Positions 15,188 through 23,890 of a stretch of DNA of 44,883 bases are shown one piece after another (positions within the stretch are counted from its first letter, which is position 1; the number at the start of each line of letters is the position of its first letter). The stretch is taken from NCBI RefSeq assembly GCF_900101045.1, contig NZ_FNFN01000016.1, positions 1-44,883 on the forward strand. The letters run 5' to 3'. The notes under the pieces are model-generated. The model worked only from the letters and a program-made list of their open reading frames with translations, was not told the DNA's origin and made no database searches. The position numbers were made by a program, and so were the translations under genes. This stretch comes from Nocardioides sp. YR527 (GTDB taxonomy: Bacteria; Actinomycetota; Actinomycetes; Propionibacteriales; Nocardioidaceae).

Positions 15188-16810
15188 TCAGTCGACCGCG
15201 GGAGCGATGATCCAGACCGCCGCGTCGGTGGGCAGGTCGCCCACGACCGGGTCACCGCTGTACATCACGATCTCGCCCTCGGGAAGCGGCGCCGGCTCCA
15301 TGCCGCAGTTGAGGACGACGATCAAGTCGGTCTTGGTGTCTAGCGACCCGCCGACCCCGCCACGCCGGAACGAGACGACGCCCTCGGGCGCGTCCAGGAT
15401 CTCCACGTCCTCATCGGCACCGAGCGCGAAGCTCCGTCGCGCAGTCAATGCCGCCCGATAGAACTCCAGCGTGGAGTCCCTGACACCGTTCTGGGCAGCC
15501 ACGGTGAGGTCCACCCACTCGGCCGGCTGCGGCAGCCACGGCTGCGTCGGCAACTCCTCGTCAGGTACGTCGCTGAACCCGAAGGGCGGCTCGAACCCGC
15601 TCCACGGCAGCGGCACCCGGCACCCGTCGCGACCGCCCTCACCGGTCTCCGACCACGGATCCTCCTGGTACTCGGGTGGCAGATAGACCTGCGGCAGGCC
15701 CAACTCCTCCCCCTGGTAGAGATACGAGGACCCCGGGAGCGCCAGCATCGTCAGCGTCGCCGCGCGCGCCCGGTGGAGCGCCTGCAGTCCGTCGCCGTAA
15801 CGCGAGCGGTGGCGTACGACATCGTGGTTGGACAGGACCCAGGTGGGCGCCGCCCGCGAAGGACCGAGCGCCTTCAGCGTCGACCCGATGACCTCGGTGA
15901 ACGCCTCGGCCGACCAGGGCGCCTGCAGCCAGGAGAAGTTGAACGCCTGGTTGAACTCGTCGGCGCGTACGTAGCGGCGCAGCTCCGCCGGCCCAGGGGT
16001 CCAGGCCTCGGCGACCATCATCCGGTCACCGTCGAAGGAGTCGATCAGCTTGCGCCAGGCGCGGTAGATCTCGTGGACGCCCGGGTTGTCCCACATCGGC
16101 GCGTCGGTGACGCCGCGTTCGTACATCACCGCAGCGTCGGAGGTCGGCGCGAGGCCCTCGGGGACGACCTGGTCGCGCAGATCCTTGAAGAGGCCGTGGG
16201 CGATGTCGACCCGGAAACCGTCCACGCCCCGGTCGAGCCAGAAGGTGAGGATCTTGGTGAACTCCTCGACCACCTCGGGGTTGTGCCAGTTGAGGTCGGG
16301 CTGGTCGTCGTCGAAGAGGTGGAGGTACCACTGCCCGTCCTCGATCCGCGTCCACGCCGGACCACCGAAGACCGAGCGCCAGTTGGTCGGGGGCTCCTCC
16401 CCCGCCTCGCCGCGGCCGTCGCGGAAGATGTAGCGGTCGCGCGCCGCGGACCCGGGTTCCTCCGCGAGCGCCTCGACGAACCACGGGTGCGCCGAGGAGG
16501 TGTGGTTGGGCACCAGGTCGACGATCACCTTCAGGGCGAGCTCGTGCGCCCGCGCGATCAGCTGGTCGGCATCGGCCAGCGTGCCGAAGATCGGGTCGAC
16601 GTCGCAGTAGTCGGCGACGTCGTAGCCGTGGTCGTTCTGCGGAGAGGTGTAGAACGGGCAGATCCAGATCGCGTCGACACCCAGCGCGGCGAGATAGTCG
16701 AGATGGTCGGTGATCCCCGGCAGATCGCCGATTCCGTCACCGTTCGAGTCCGCGAACGAGCGCGGGTAGATCTGATATGCGACGGCTTCGCGCCACCATG
16801 GCTGGTCCAC
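15188..16810 (-). CDS. GH13 alpha-glucosidase
   Basis: A 540-residue intracellular glycoside hydrolase of family 13 (oligo-1,6-glucosidase / alpha-glucosidase group), close to the usual length. WWREAVAYQIYPRSFADSNG opens the TIM barrel; DLVPNHTS is conserved region I. The catalytic residues are all present: nucleophile Asp202 in GFRVDIAH, acid/base Glu268 in VAEAW and Asp330 in LSNHD. No signal peptide is visible. It should release glucose from short alpha-glucans such as maltose, isomaltose or trehalose-like sugars; the preferred linkage cannot be decided. No sugar transporter is adjacent. Confidence 0.93.
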   Translation of the reverse strand: MDQPWWREAVAYQIYPRSFADSNGDGIGDLPGITDHLDYLAALGVDAIWICPFYTSPQNDHGYDVADYCDVDPIFGTLADADQLIARAHELALKVIVDLVPNHTSSAHPWFVEALAEEPGSAARDRYIFRDGRGEAGEEPPTNWRSVFGGPAWTRIEDGQWYLHLFDDDQPDLNWHNPEVVEEFTKILTFWLDRGVDGFRVDIAHGLFKDLRDQVVPEGLAPTSDAAVMYERGVTDAPMWDNPGVHEIYRAWRKLIDSFDGDRMMVAEAWTPGPAELRRYVRADEFNQAFNFSWLQAPWSAEAFTEVIGSTLKALGPSRAAPTWVLSNHDVVRHRSRYGDGLQALHRARAATLTMLALPGSSYLYQGEELGLPQVYLPPEYQEDPWSETGEGGRDGCRVPLPWSGFEPPFGFSDVPDEELPTQPWLPQPAEWVDLTVAAQNGVRDSTLEFYRAALTARRSFALGADEDVEILDAPEGVVSFRRGGVGGSLDTKTDLIVVLNCGMEPAPLPEGEIVMYSGDPVVGDLPTDAAVWIIAPAVD

Positions 16811-17088
16811 GTAATGTCCCCATCAATCGTCGGTTTCTGCACGCCAGGCTCTCCCGCGGCCAAGCCCAGATCAAGCCTCCGGCGCGCGCAAGAAACACCA
16901 ATACCCGTAGAAGCGCCTGGGCATGTAGGCTTGGCTGCGTTGAAGGAGGCGTCCCCACGCGCTTCGCGGTTGCTCTCGGTGACCGTTCGTGCAGCACTTG
17001 GTCTTCCGCAGAAGCAGAAATCAGGACTCGTGGATTCAACGCCCAAAGGGCGGCACGGAGTCGCCCTGTGTACACAAGGATTAGATTC
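16811..17088 (+). other. Upstream region of the cold-shock gene
   Basis: This 278-bp gap separates the alpha-glucosidase start from the cold-shock gene. A long structured 5' leader is usual for such genes, and a TGTAGGCT extended -10-like sequence lies near 16925, but I cannot fix the transcription start. No separate gene is seen here. Confidence 0.4.
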
Positions 17089-17292
17089 ATGACTCAGGGA
17101 ACCGTGAAGTGGTTCAACGGCGACAAGGGCTTCGGCTTCATCGCCCAGGACAACGGTGGCGACGACGTCTTCGTGCACTTCTCCGCGATCCAGACCAACG
17201 GCTACAAGACGTTGGACGAGAACCAGCGCGTCGAGTTCGACGTCACCCAGGGCCCGAAGGGCCCGCAGGCCGAGAACGTCCGCCCGGTCTGA
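17089..17292 (+). CDS. Cold-shock domain protein
   Basis: A 67-residue single-domain nucleic-acid chaperone of the CspA family. TVKWFNGDKGFGFIAQ contains RNP1 (KGFGFI) and VFVHF is RNP2; the protein ends as usual with GPQAENVRPV. It binds single-stranded RNA and DNA and prevents secondary structure. The ATG follows AAGGA at 17076-17080. A strong terminator lies 16 nt after the stop, so it is monocistronic and probably highly expressed. Confidence 0.95.
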   Translation: MTQGTVKWFNGDKGFGFIAQDNGGDDVFVHFSAIQTNGYKTLDENQRVEFDVTQGPKGPQAENVRPV

Positions 17293-17307
17293 CTCTGGCT
17301 TCCACGG

Positions 17308-17351
17308 CAGCCCCGCTCCTGCTTCGGCAGGGCGGGGCTGTCCCCCTTTTT
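17308..17351 (+). terminator. Rho-independent terminator of the cold-shock gene
   Basis: CAGCCCCGC pairs with GCGGGGCTG, enclosing a second stem CCTGC/GCAGG capped by a TTCG tetraloop, followed by a C-then-T run ending in five T. It is the clearest intrinsic terminator in the window. Confidence 0.92.
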
Positions 17352-17364
17352 GAGACCAGGTCGG

Positions 17365-17847
17365 TCAGACGGTCTCGGGAAGCCTGGTGACGTCGACCCA
17401 GCCCCGGGCCTCGCTGATCGTCTCCAGGTCACCGAGGGTGAGCGCGATGGTCGTGTTGGCGCTGCCCGCGGCCGGGTAGACCATGTCGAAGCGCTTCATC
17501 GAGGAGTCGAGCCAGACCTCAGCCGAGGCGGGGTTGCCGAACGGGCAGACGCCACCGATCGCGTGGCCGGTCATCGGCTCCACGTCCTCGGCCGCGAGCA
17601 TCCGCGCCTTGGTGCCGAAGTGGGCCTTGAACTTCGCGTTGGCGATCTTGGCGTCGCCGGCGGCCACGATCAGGATCGCGGCGGTCCGGTCCTCGGTGTA
17701 GAGGCTGATGGTCTTGGCGATCTCCGCCGGCGAGACACCGAGGGCGGCCGCGGCGAGCTCGACGGTCGCCTTCGACTCGACCGACTCGATGATGTCTCCA
17801 CCGCGTCCGAATCGGTCCAGGTGCGTGCGGGCCAGCTCGATCGACAT
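17365..17847 (-). CDS. YbaK/EbsC-family aminoacyl-tRNA deacylase
   Basis: A 160-residue YbaK/ProX-type protein that hydrolyses mischarged aminoacyl-tRNAs (for example Cys-tRNA(Pro)). AEIAKTISLYTEDRTAAILI contains the conserved Lys, and TGHAIGGVCPFG is the family's glycine-rich active-site loop. The ATG at 17847 is preferred. A TAGGGT box ends 6 nt before it and overlaps the stop of the preceding gene, so the transcript could be leaderless. A longer frame upstream overlaps that neighbouring gene and is rejected. Confidence 0.88.
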   Translation of the reverse strand: MSIELARTHLDRFGRGGDIIESVESKATVELAAAALGVSPAEIAKTISLYTEDRTAAILIVAAGDAKIANAKFKAHFGTKARMLAAEDVEPMTGHAIGGVCPFGNPASAEVWLDSSMKRFDMVYPAAGSANTTIALTLGDLETISEARGWVDVTRLPETV

Positions 17848-17857
17848 GGACCTCACC

Positions 17858-18556
17858 CTAGCGGCGCGTCCCACCACCGAAGGAGTCGGCGACAGCACGG
17901 TCGGTGAAGATGCGGTACTCCATCGGCGAGGGCGACCCGAACGGCGCTTCCGGCACCGAGCCACAGACGATGACCAGGTTGCCGGAGCGGCGGCCCTTCA
18001 TGGTCGCCGGCTCGACGCCGACGACCATGTCGCCGAGGTCTCTGGCCACTGCGACGAAGTCACGCGCCTGGGGGAACGGCGCCCGGTCCACGAGGTTGGC
18101 GACGAAGACACCGGAGGGCGCGAGCACGCGGCGTACGTCCTCCACGAAGGCCGCGGAGGTGAGCTCGGCCGGGGTGCGACCGCCGTCGAAGGCGTCGAGG
18201 ATCACCAGGTCGGCGAAGCCGTCGCGTACGCCGCCGATGCCGCTCTTCCCGTCGACGGGGCGCACCTTGATGCCGCTGCGGGGCGGGAGCGGCGCCTCGC
18301 TGCGTACGCGCTCGATGACCTCGACCGACGGCTCCAGCACGATCTGTGAGGAGCGCGGCCGGGTCGCATGGACGTAGCGCGCCAGCGTCATCGCGGCGCC
18401 GCCGACGTGCAGAACTCGCACTGGCCCTGGAGGCAGTCGGTCGATAACATCGCCGATACGCCTCATGTAGTCGAACACGAGGCGAGTCGGATCCCCCAGA
18501 TCGACAGCCGACTGCTGCATCTCGTCGAGCTCGAGCACATATACATCGTCGGCCAT
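17858..18556 (-). CDS. Spermidine-synthase-like protein
   Basis: A 232-residue Rossmann-fold protein of the polyamine aminopropyltransferase superfamily. VLHVGGAAMTLARYVHATRP replaces the classical GGGDGG loop, and LVILDAFDGGRTPAELTS holds the acidic residue of motif III; the N-terminal tetramerisation strand of true spermidine synthases is minimal. Actinobacterial proteins of this form are annotated as spermidine synthase, but the altered cofactor loop makes methyl or aminopropyl transfer unproven. A TAGGGT box near 18572 may be its -10. Confidence 0.7.
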   Translation of the reverse strand: MADDVYVLELDEMQQSAVDLGDPTRLVFDYMRRIGDVIDRLPPGPVRVLHVGGAAMTLARYVHATRPRSSQIVLEPSVEVIERVRSEAPLPPRSGIKVRPVDGKSGIGGVRDGFADLVILDAFDGGRTPAELTSAAFVEDVRRVLAPSGVFVANLVDRAPFPQARDFVAVARDLGDMVVGVEPATMKGRRSGNLVIVCGSVPEAPFGSPSPMEYRIFTDRAVADSFGGGTRR

Positions 18557-18747
18557 AGCGGAGATACCCTACCCCCCACATGGAAATAGGGGACCTGTTC
18601 CTCTATTGTGACCTGCGCTACAACGGCACCATTGCCCGCTATGGATGCATCTCGGATACCCCATGGGGCATCCACGCATGTTTCCAGATCACCCTCGCCG
18701 ATCCCCCACACCCCGTCCGGCGAGGAACGAGAGGAAGTCAAAGCAGC

Positions 18748-19998
18748 GTGACAAGCATCGAGGAAGTCACGATCGGGGCGTTCAGCCAACCCCTGGTCGC
18801 GATGTCGTTCATCATCTCCGTACTCGGCTCATGGGTCGGTCTGACCTGTGCGACCCGCGCTCGCCGGCGTGGCTCAGGCGCCGGTGCCTGGCTCTGGCTC
18901 TTCGGCGCGGCCGCCTCGATCGGCGGCGGCGCGATCTGGTCCATGCACTTCATCGGCATGCTCGCCTTCGACAGCCACGTGGCGTACGCCCTCGACGTCG
19001 GCACCACCCTCATCTCGCTCGCCGTCGCGATCATCGCGGCGATGGTCGGCATGCTCATCGCGACCGCCATGCGCGGCAACGCGGGCTACATCGTCGGTGG
19101 CCTGGTCACCGGTGCCGGCGTGGGCGCGATGCACTACACCGGCATGTACGCGATGGACATGAGCGCCCAGATGGTCTGGAAGCCGCCGGTCGTCATCCTC
19201 TCGATCGTGATCGCGCTGGTCGCCTCGGCGCTCGCGCTCTTCTTCGCCTTCAACGTCACCACGCTGCTGATGCGCGTGGGCGCCGCGGTCATCATGGGCA
19301 TCGGCGTGTGCGTCATGCACTACACCGGCATGCTCGCTCTCGAGATCCACAGCTCTCCCGAGGACAAGCTCGGGCACGTCAGCGGCGCCGACCCGGTCTA
19401 TCTCGCCATGCCGATCTTCGCGATCTCGGCCGGCATGCTCATCGTGATCGGGTTCGCCACCATGTTCGCCGGCATCAACGACGACCTCGAGGACCCCTGG
19501 ACGCCGGTCACGCGGACGACCTCGGACTCCGGCTCCCACGCGATGATGCCGCAGCGGCCGGAGATGGCACAGCGCTACAACACCGGGCCGCAGCCGATCA
19601 CAGGCCAGCAGCCGGCCCTGTCACAGCTGCAGCAGTTGCAGCAGCCGCAACAGCCGCAGCAGCCGCTCCAGCCGCTCCCGACGCGGCAGCCCGCAGCCTC
19701 GGGCAGCCCGCAGGCGGGTCAGCCCAACGGTGAGCCGGTGAGCGAAGGCTTCGGCAACGCGTTCGCCCAGCGCCCGCAGCGTCCGACCCAGCTGCGGCCG
19801 CAGAACGGACGCTGGACGCCCCGGCCCTACGCCCAGCAGGCCTCCAACAGTGCCTCGGAGCCCCAGCCGGACTTCTTCAGGCCTCAGGGTGGGCAGCCCG
19901 CCGACGAGGCGGGCAGCGAGCGGCCGGCCCAGCCGCAGCAGGCCCGGCCGCAGCGCACGCCGGGTTGGCTGCCGCCGCGCAACGACAACAACCTCTGA
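18748..19998 (+). CDS. MHYT-domain membrane sensor with Gln/Pro-rich tail
   Basis: A 416-residue protein. The first ~250 residues form about seven membrane helices with three MHYT-type motifs: SMHFIGML, AMHYTGMYAM and VMHYTGMLAL. The Met/His residues are proposed in the family to bind a metal (copper) and sense diatomic gas. The remaining ~150 residues are a disordered Q/P-rich tail (QLQQLQQPQQPQQPLQ) with no GGDEF, EAL or kinase domain. The start is GTG at 18748, after GAGGAAG at about 18731; a longer frame from 18580 has no family match before the first helix. No regulator gene is adjacent. Confidence 0.87.
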   Translation: MTSIEEVTIGAFSQPLVAMSFIISVLGSWVGLTCATRARRRGSGAGAWLWLFGAAASIGGGAIWSMHFIGMLAFDSHVAYALDVGTTLISLAVAIIAAMVGMLIATAMRGNAGYIVGGLVTGAGVGAMHYTGMYAMDMSAQMVWKPPVVILSIVIALVASALALFFAFNVTTLLMRVGAAVIMGIGVCVMHYTGMLALEIHSSPEDKLGHVSGADPVYLAMPIFAISAGMLIVIGFATMFAGINDDLEDPWTPVTRTTSDSGSHAMMPQRPEMAQRYNTGPQPITGQQPALSQLQQLQQPQQPQQPLQPLPTRQPAASGSPQAGQPNGEPVSEGFGNAFAQRPQRPTQLRPQNGRWTPRPYAQQASNSASEPQPDFFRPQGGQPADEAGSERPAQPQQARPQRTPGWLPPRNDNNL

Positions 19999-20001
19999 AC
20001 C

Positions 20002-22974
20002 TCACTCCCAGAAGACGCGCTCGACCACACCGTGGGCGAGGCGGGTCATCCGCAGGTAGTCGTTGACCAGCTCGTCGGTCGCGCCCGCCGGATAGCCGAG
20101 AATGGCCGCTACGGCGTGCTGTTCCACCGGCCCGGCGGGCAGCGAGTCCGCCGGACGGCCGCGCGCGAGCGTGACCGCGTTACGGACCCGGCTGACCATC
20201 CGCCACGCCTCGATGAGCGTCTCGGCGTCGTGGTCCTCGATCAACGAGGCGTCGCGGGCGGCCTGCAGTGCCTCGACGGTGCGTGGCGTGCGCAGCCCCG
20301 GAACGGCGTACGCATGCCGCATCTGCAGGAGCTGGACGGTCCACTCGATGTCGGCGAGCCCGCCGCGGCCGAGCTTGAGATGGGTGTTCGGGTCGGCGCC
20401 GCGTGGCAGCCGCTCGTGGTCGACACGGCCCTTGATGCGGCGAACCTCGACGACGTCGTCCTCGCTCAGCCCACCCTCGGGGTAGCGCAGCGGGTCGATC
20501 ATCTCGGTGAACGCATCGCGCACCTGCTGGTCGCCGACGACGGCGTCGGCACGCAGCAGCGCCTGCGACTCCCAGATGCCCGACCACTTGGCGTAGTAGG
20601 AGGCGTACGCCGGCAGTGTCCGCACCAGCGCGCCCTGACGCCCTTCGGGGCGCAGGTCGGCATCGATCTCCAGTGGCGGGTCGGCGCCCGGCAGAGCAAG
20701 CAGCCGGCGCAGGTCGGCGATGACCTTGAGCGCGAACTGGGTCGCCTCTCCCGGATCGGCACCCTCGACGGGCTGATGGACGAAGAGCACGTCGGCGTCG
20801 GAGGCGTAGGAGAGCTCGAACCCGCCGTAGCGGCCCATCGCGATGATCGCGATCCGCGTCGGAGGCCCGTCGATCCCACGGCGGGCGACCTCCTCGGCCA
20901 CGACGGTGCGCAGCGTGGCCTCCAAGGTGGCGTCGGTCAGCCGCGACAGAGCAGCACCGATGGTGTCGATCCCGGCCTCGCCGAGGAGCTCGGCGGCCGA
21001 GATCCGGAACAGCTCGCGACGGCGGATCGCCCGGATATGGCGTACGGCCTCCTCGGCGGAGGTGGTGGTGCGACGGCGGGCGGCGCGGGCGACCATCTCG
21101 TCGGTCAGCGCCTCGGCGGACAGCGGCGCCAGATCGTGACCCAGGAGGCGCAGCGCCTCGGGCTCCCGCTCGAGCAGCGCGGTGGTGTAGCGCGAGGTGG
21201 ACAGGATCGTGGCGAAGTGTTGCGCGACCAGGCCCTCGTCGCGCAGGGAGCGCAGATACCAGGGCGTGGCGCCGAGGGCGTCGGAGATCCGGCGGAACCC
21301 GAAGAGCCCGGCGTCGGGATCGGAGCCCTCGGAGAGCCACTGCAGCATCACCGGCAGCAGCGCCCGCTGCAGGGCCGCGCGCCGGGAGACGCCCGTGGTG
21401 AGCGCCTCCAGGTGGCGCAGGGCGGCCTTGGGGTCGGCGTAACCCAGCGCGGTCAGCCGCTCCTCGGCGGCCTTCGCGGAGAGGTGTGCCTGACCGGACG
21501 GGATCCGGGCGACCGCGTCGAGGAGCGGTCGGTAGAAGAGCTTCTCGTGGAGGCGGCGTACCTCGATCCGCTGGTGGCCCCACTCCTTCTCCAGCCGCAC
21601 CACCGGGTCGCGCAGGTAGCCGAGCGAGCGCGCCAGCCAGCGCAGCGACTCCTCGTCGTCGGGGACGACGTGGGTGCGCCGCAGCCGGTGGAGCTGGAGC
21701 CGGTGCTCCATCCGCCGCAGGAACGCGTAGGCCTCGTGCATGGCCTCGCCGTCCTCCCGCCCGACGTAGCCGGATCGGGTCAGCGCCGCCAGCGCGGAGA
21801 GCGTGGTGGGCTGGCGGATCCCGGTGTCGGTGCGGCCGTGGACCAGCTGCAGCAGCTGCACCGCGAACTCCACGTCGCGCAGGCCGCCGGCGCCGAGCTT
21901 GAGCTCGCGGTCGGCCTCCCGGGACGGGATGTGGGCGATGACCCGGCGCCGCATCTTCTGGGTGTCGGAGACGAAGCCGTCGCGATCGGCGGCCTTCCAC
22001 ACGAACGGGTTGACGGCGTCGACATAAGCCTCGCCCAGAGCCAGGTCGCCCGCGGCCGGCCGGGCCTTGAGCAGCGCCTGGAACTCCCAGGTGCTCGCCC
22101 AGCGCTCGTAGTAGCCGACGTGGCCGGCGATCGTGCGCGAGAGCGCGCCCGCCTTGCCCTCGGGACGCAGCGCGGCGTCGACCGGCCAGATCGTGCCCTC
22201 GCCGGTGTGGGCCGAGCAGACCTGGATCAGATTGCTGGCGAGCTGGGTGGCGACCCGCAGCGAGACGTCGTCGCCGACCCCGTCGGCGGCCTCGTGGACG
22301 AAGATCACGTCCACGTCGGAGACGTAGTTGAGCTCGTGGCCACCGCACTTGCCCATCGCGACGACGGCCAGCCGGACCTTGTCGACATCGTCCCCCACCC
22401 GCGCGCGGGCGACCGCCAGCCCGGCGTCGAGGGTCGCGCAGGCCAGGTCGGAGAGCTCGGCGGCGACGTCGTCGACCGGGAGCTGGTGGGCCAGGTCGCG
22501 GGCGGCCAGCCGGAGCAGCCAGCGGCGGTACTCCACCCGGAGCGCGTCGACCGCCTCCGCGTCAGGGACCGTGGCCACCGGGCTCTCGTCGCCCGGCTTC
22601 GCGCCGACGGCCTCGAGCAGCGAGGCCCTGAAGACGTACGCGGCGGGCCTGGTGGTGCCGAGGGTCGGATCGGCCAGCTCACGCCAGTGAGCGGGATGGC
22701 GGGCCAGGTGGTCGCCGAGCGCGGGCGAGGCGCCGAGCACCGAGACCAGCCGCATCGCGGTGCCCTCGTCGCCGGCGAGCTCGTCGACGAAGCCGGCGCC
22801 CTGGGACTCGGCGAGCATGACCAGACCGGCCAGCGCCGCGTCGGGGTCTGCCGCCTGGCCCAGGATCGCCAGCAGCTCCTGGGCGCAGGGGCCGAGACCT
22901 GCCAGATCCGCCAGGGCCGTGTCCGGGTCGTTGAAGCCGAGCCGGAGCAGCTCGCCCTTGCCTGGCAACGTCAT
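20002..22974 (-). CDS. glnE: Bifunctional glutamine synthetase adenylyltransferase/deadenylylase
   Basis: A 990-residue enzyme that attaches and removes AMP on a tyrosine of glutamine synthetase in response to nitrogen state. There are two nucleotidyltransferase domains, each with G(G/Y)-x8-DxD: the N-terminal deadenylylase near residue 205 (AMGKCGGHELNYVSDVDVIF) and the C-terminal adenylylase near 708 (AMGRYGGFELSYASDADVLF). Length and order match actinobacterial GlnE. It is followed upstream on the same strand by a glutamine amidotransferase and a glutamine synthetase. That synthetase has Trp where the target Tyr is expected, so GlnE probably acts on another, unlinked enzyme. Confidence 0.96.
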   Translation of the reverse strand: MTLPGKGELLRLGFNDPDTALADLAGLGPCAQELLAILGQAADPDAALAGLVMLAESQGAGFVDELAGDEGTAMRLVSVLGASPALGDHLARHPAHWRELADPTLGTTRPAAYVFRASLLEAVGAKPGDESPVATVPDAEAVDALRVEYRRWLLRLAARDLAHQLPVDDVAAELSDLACATLDAGLAVARARVGDDVDKVRLAVVAMGKCGGHELNYVSDVDVIFVHEAADGVGDDVSLRVATQLASNLIQVCSAHTGEGTIWPVDAALRPEGKAGALSRTIAGHVGYYERWASTWEFQALLKARPAAGDLALGEAYVDAVNPFVWKAADRDGFVSDTQKMRRRVIAHIPSREADRELKLGAGGLRDVEFAVQLLQLVHGRTDTGIRQPTTLSALAALTRSGYVGREDGEAMHEAYAFLRRMEHRLQLHRLRRTHVVPDDEESLRWLARSLGYLRDPVVRLEKEWGHQRIEVRRLHEKLFYRPLLDAVARIPSGQAHLSAKAAEERLTALGYADPKAALRHLEALTTGVSRRAALQRALLPVMLQWLSEGSDPDAGLFGFRRISDALGATPWYLRSLRDEGLVAQHFATILSTSRYTTALLEREPEALRLLGHDLAPLSAEALTDEMVARAARRRTTTSAEEAVRHIRAIRRRELFRISAAELLGEAGIDTIGAALSRLTDATLEATLRTVVAEEVARRGIDGPPTRIAIIAMGRYGGFELSYASDADVLFVHQPVEGADPGEATQFALKVIADLRRLLALPGADPPLEIDADLRPEGRQGALVRTLPAYASYYAKWSGIWESQALLRADAVVGDQQVRDAFTEMIDPLRYPEGGLSEDDVVEVRRIKGRVDHERLPRGADPNTHLKLGRGGLADIEWTVQLLQMRHAYAVPGLRTPRTVEALQAARDASLIEDHDAETLIEAWRMVSRVRNAVTLARGRPADSLPAGPVEQHAVAAILGYPAGATDELVNDYLRMTRLAHGVVERVFWE

Positions 22975-23001
22975 GGCCCCGATTGTGTCACTGGCCCGTT
23001 T

Positions 23002-23793
23002 TCAGGCGCTCCAGGGCCTAGGGGTCGAGATGACGCCTCCGCGGGTGCCGCCCGGGGCGACGGCGGCGCTGCGTTCACGAACCAGGCGAGCGAACCCGAA
23101 GGCCAGCGGCTGCCAGGTCTTGATCAGCTCCTTCTCGGCGAAGGTGGCCGTCGCGACCACGTCCTCGACGCTGCGTCCGATCTGCTCGAGCTCCTCGACG
23201 GACTCCTCGGCCCAGACCGCGACCGCGGCGGCGTCGACCTCGGGGTGGAACTGCACGCCCCACACGGTCGGGGCGAACCGCGCCGCCTGGACCTGCCCGT
23301 CGATCGAGCGGGCCAGCTCGACGGTGCCCTCGGGAAGCTTCCCGACGACGTCGCGGTGCCAGTGCATGGAACGGTCGTCGCCCGCCAGCAGGCGCATCAG
23401 CGGGTCGAAGAGCACCTCGGGCTCCCAGGTGACCTGGCGTACGCCCACGGTCAGCCCGAACGGGCTGCGCTCCACGCTGCCGCCCAGGGCCATCGCGGCC
23501 AGCTGGTGGCCCAGGCAGATCCCGAGCGTGGGGATACCGGCCTCGGCGGCCTGCGCGATCCGCTCGCGGGTGACCTGGAGCCAGGGGTGCTCGTCGTCGG
23601 AGTCGGCGTCCATCGATCCGCCCATGACGAGCAGCCCCGAGTAGGAGGCGTTCAGCGACGAGAGCGGCGGGATCGGCTCGGCGTACGCCCGACAGACATC
23701 GACGCACATGCCCGCCTCAGCCAACCAATGACCGAACAACGCCGGCGGAACTGTCTCCTCGTGCTGAATCACAAGCACTCGGGGAAGACTCAC
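23002..23793 (-). CDS. Class I glutamine amidotransferase
   Basis: A 263-residue GATase1 protein. The nucleophile Cys lies in GICLGHQLAAMALGG and the His-Glu pair in WGVQFHPEVD, giving a complete triad. LLVMGGSMDADSDDEHPWL precedes it, as in GuaA/YqeB-like stand-alone amidotransferases. It hydrolyses glutamine or a gamma-glutamyl compound; the acceptor is unknown. The start is GTG at 23793, preceded by GGGAG; a start at 23835 would add 14 residues without support. The position between glnE and glnA suggests a role in glutamine or gamma-glutamyl-polyamine use. Confidence 0.85.
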   Translation of the reverse strand: MSLPRVLVIQHEETVPPALFGHWLAEAGMCVDVCRAYAEPIPPLSSLNASYSGLLVMGGSMDADSDDEHPWLQVTRERIAQAAEAGIPTLGICLGHQLAAMALGGSVERSPFGLTVGVRQVTWEPEVLFDPLMRLLAGDDRSMHWHRDVVGKLPEGTVELARSIDGQVQAARFAPTVWGVQFHPEVDAAAVAVWAEESVEELEQIGRSVEDVVATATFAEKELIKTWQPLAFGFARLVRERSAAVAPGGTRGGVISTPRPWSA

Positions 23794-23890
23794 GACATCA
23801 CTCCCACTCTCCCGTTCGATCCAGTGTGGCAGCACCGGATCGGAAGTGTGGAATCGGGCTTGAGTTTCCCTGACAACCAGTTATCGGAGG

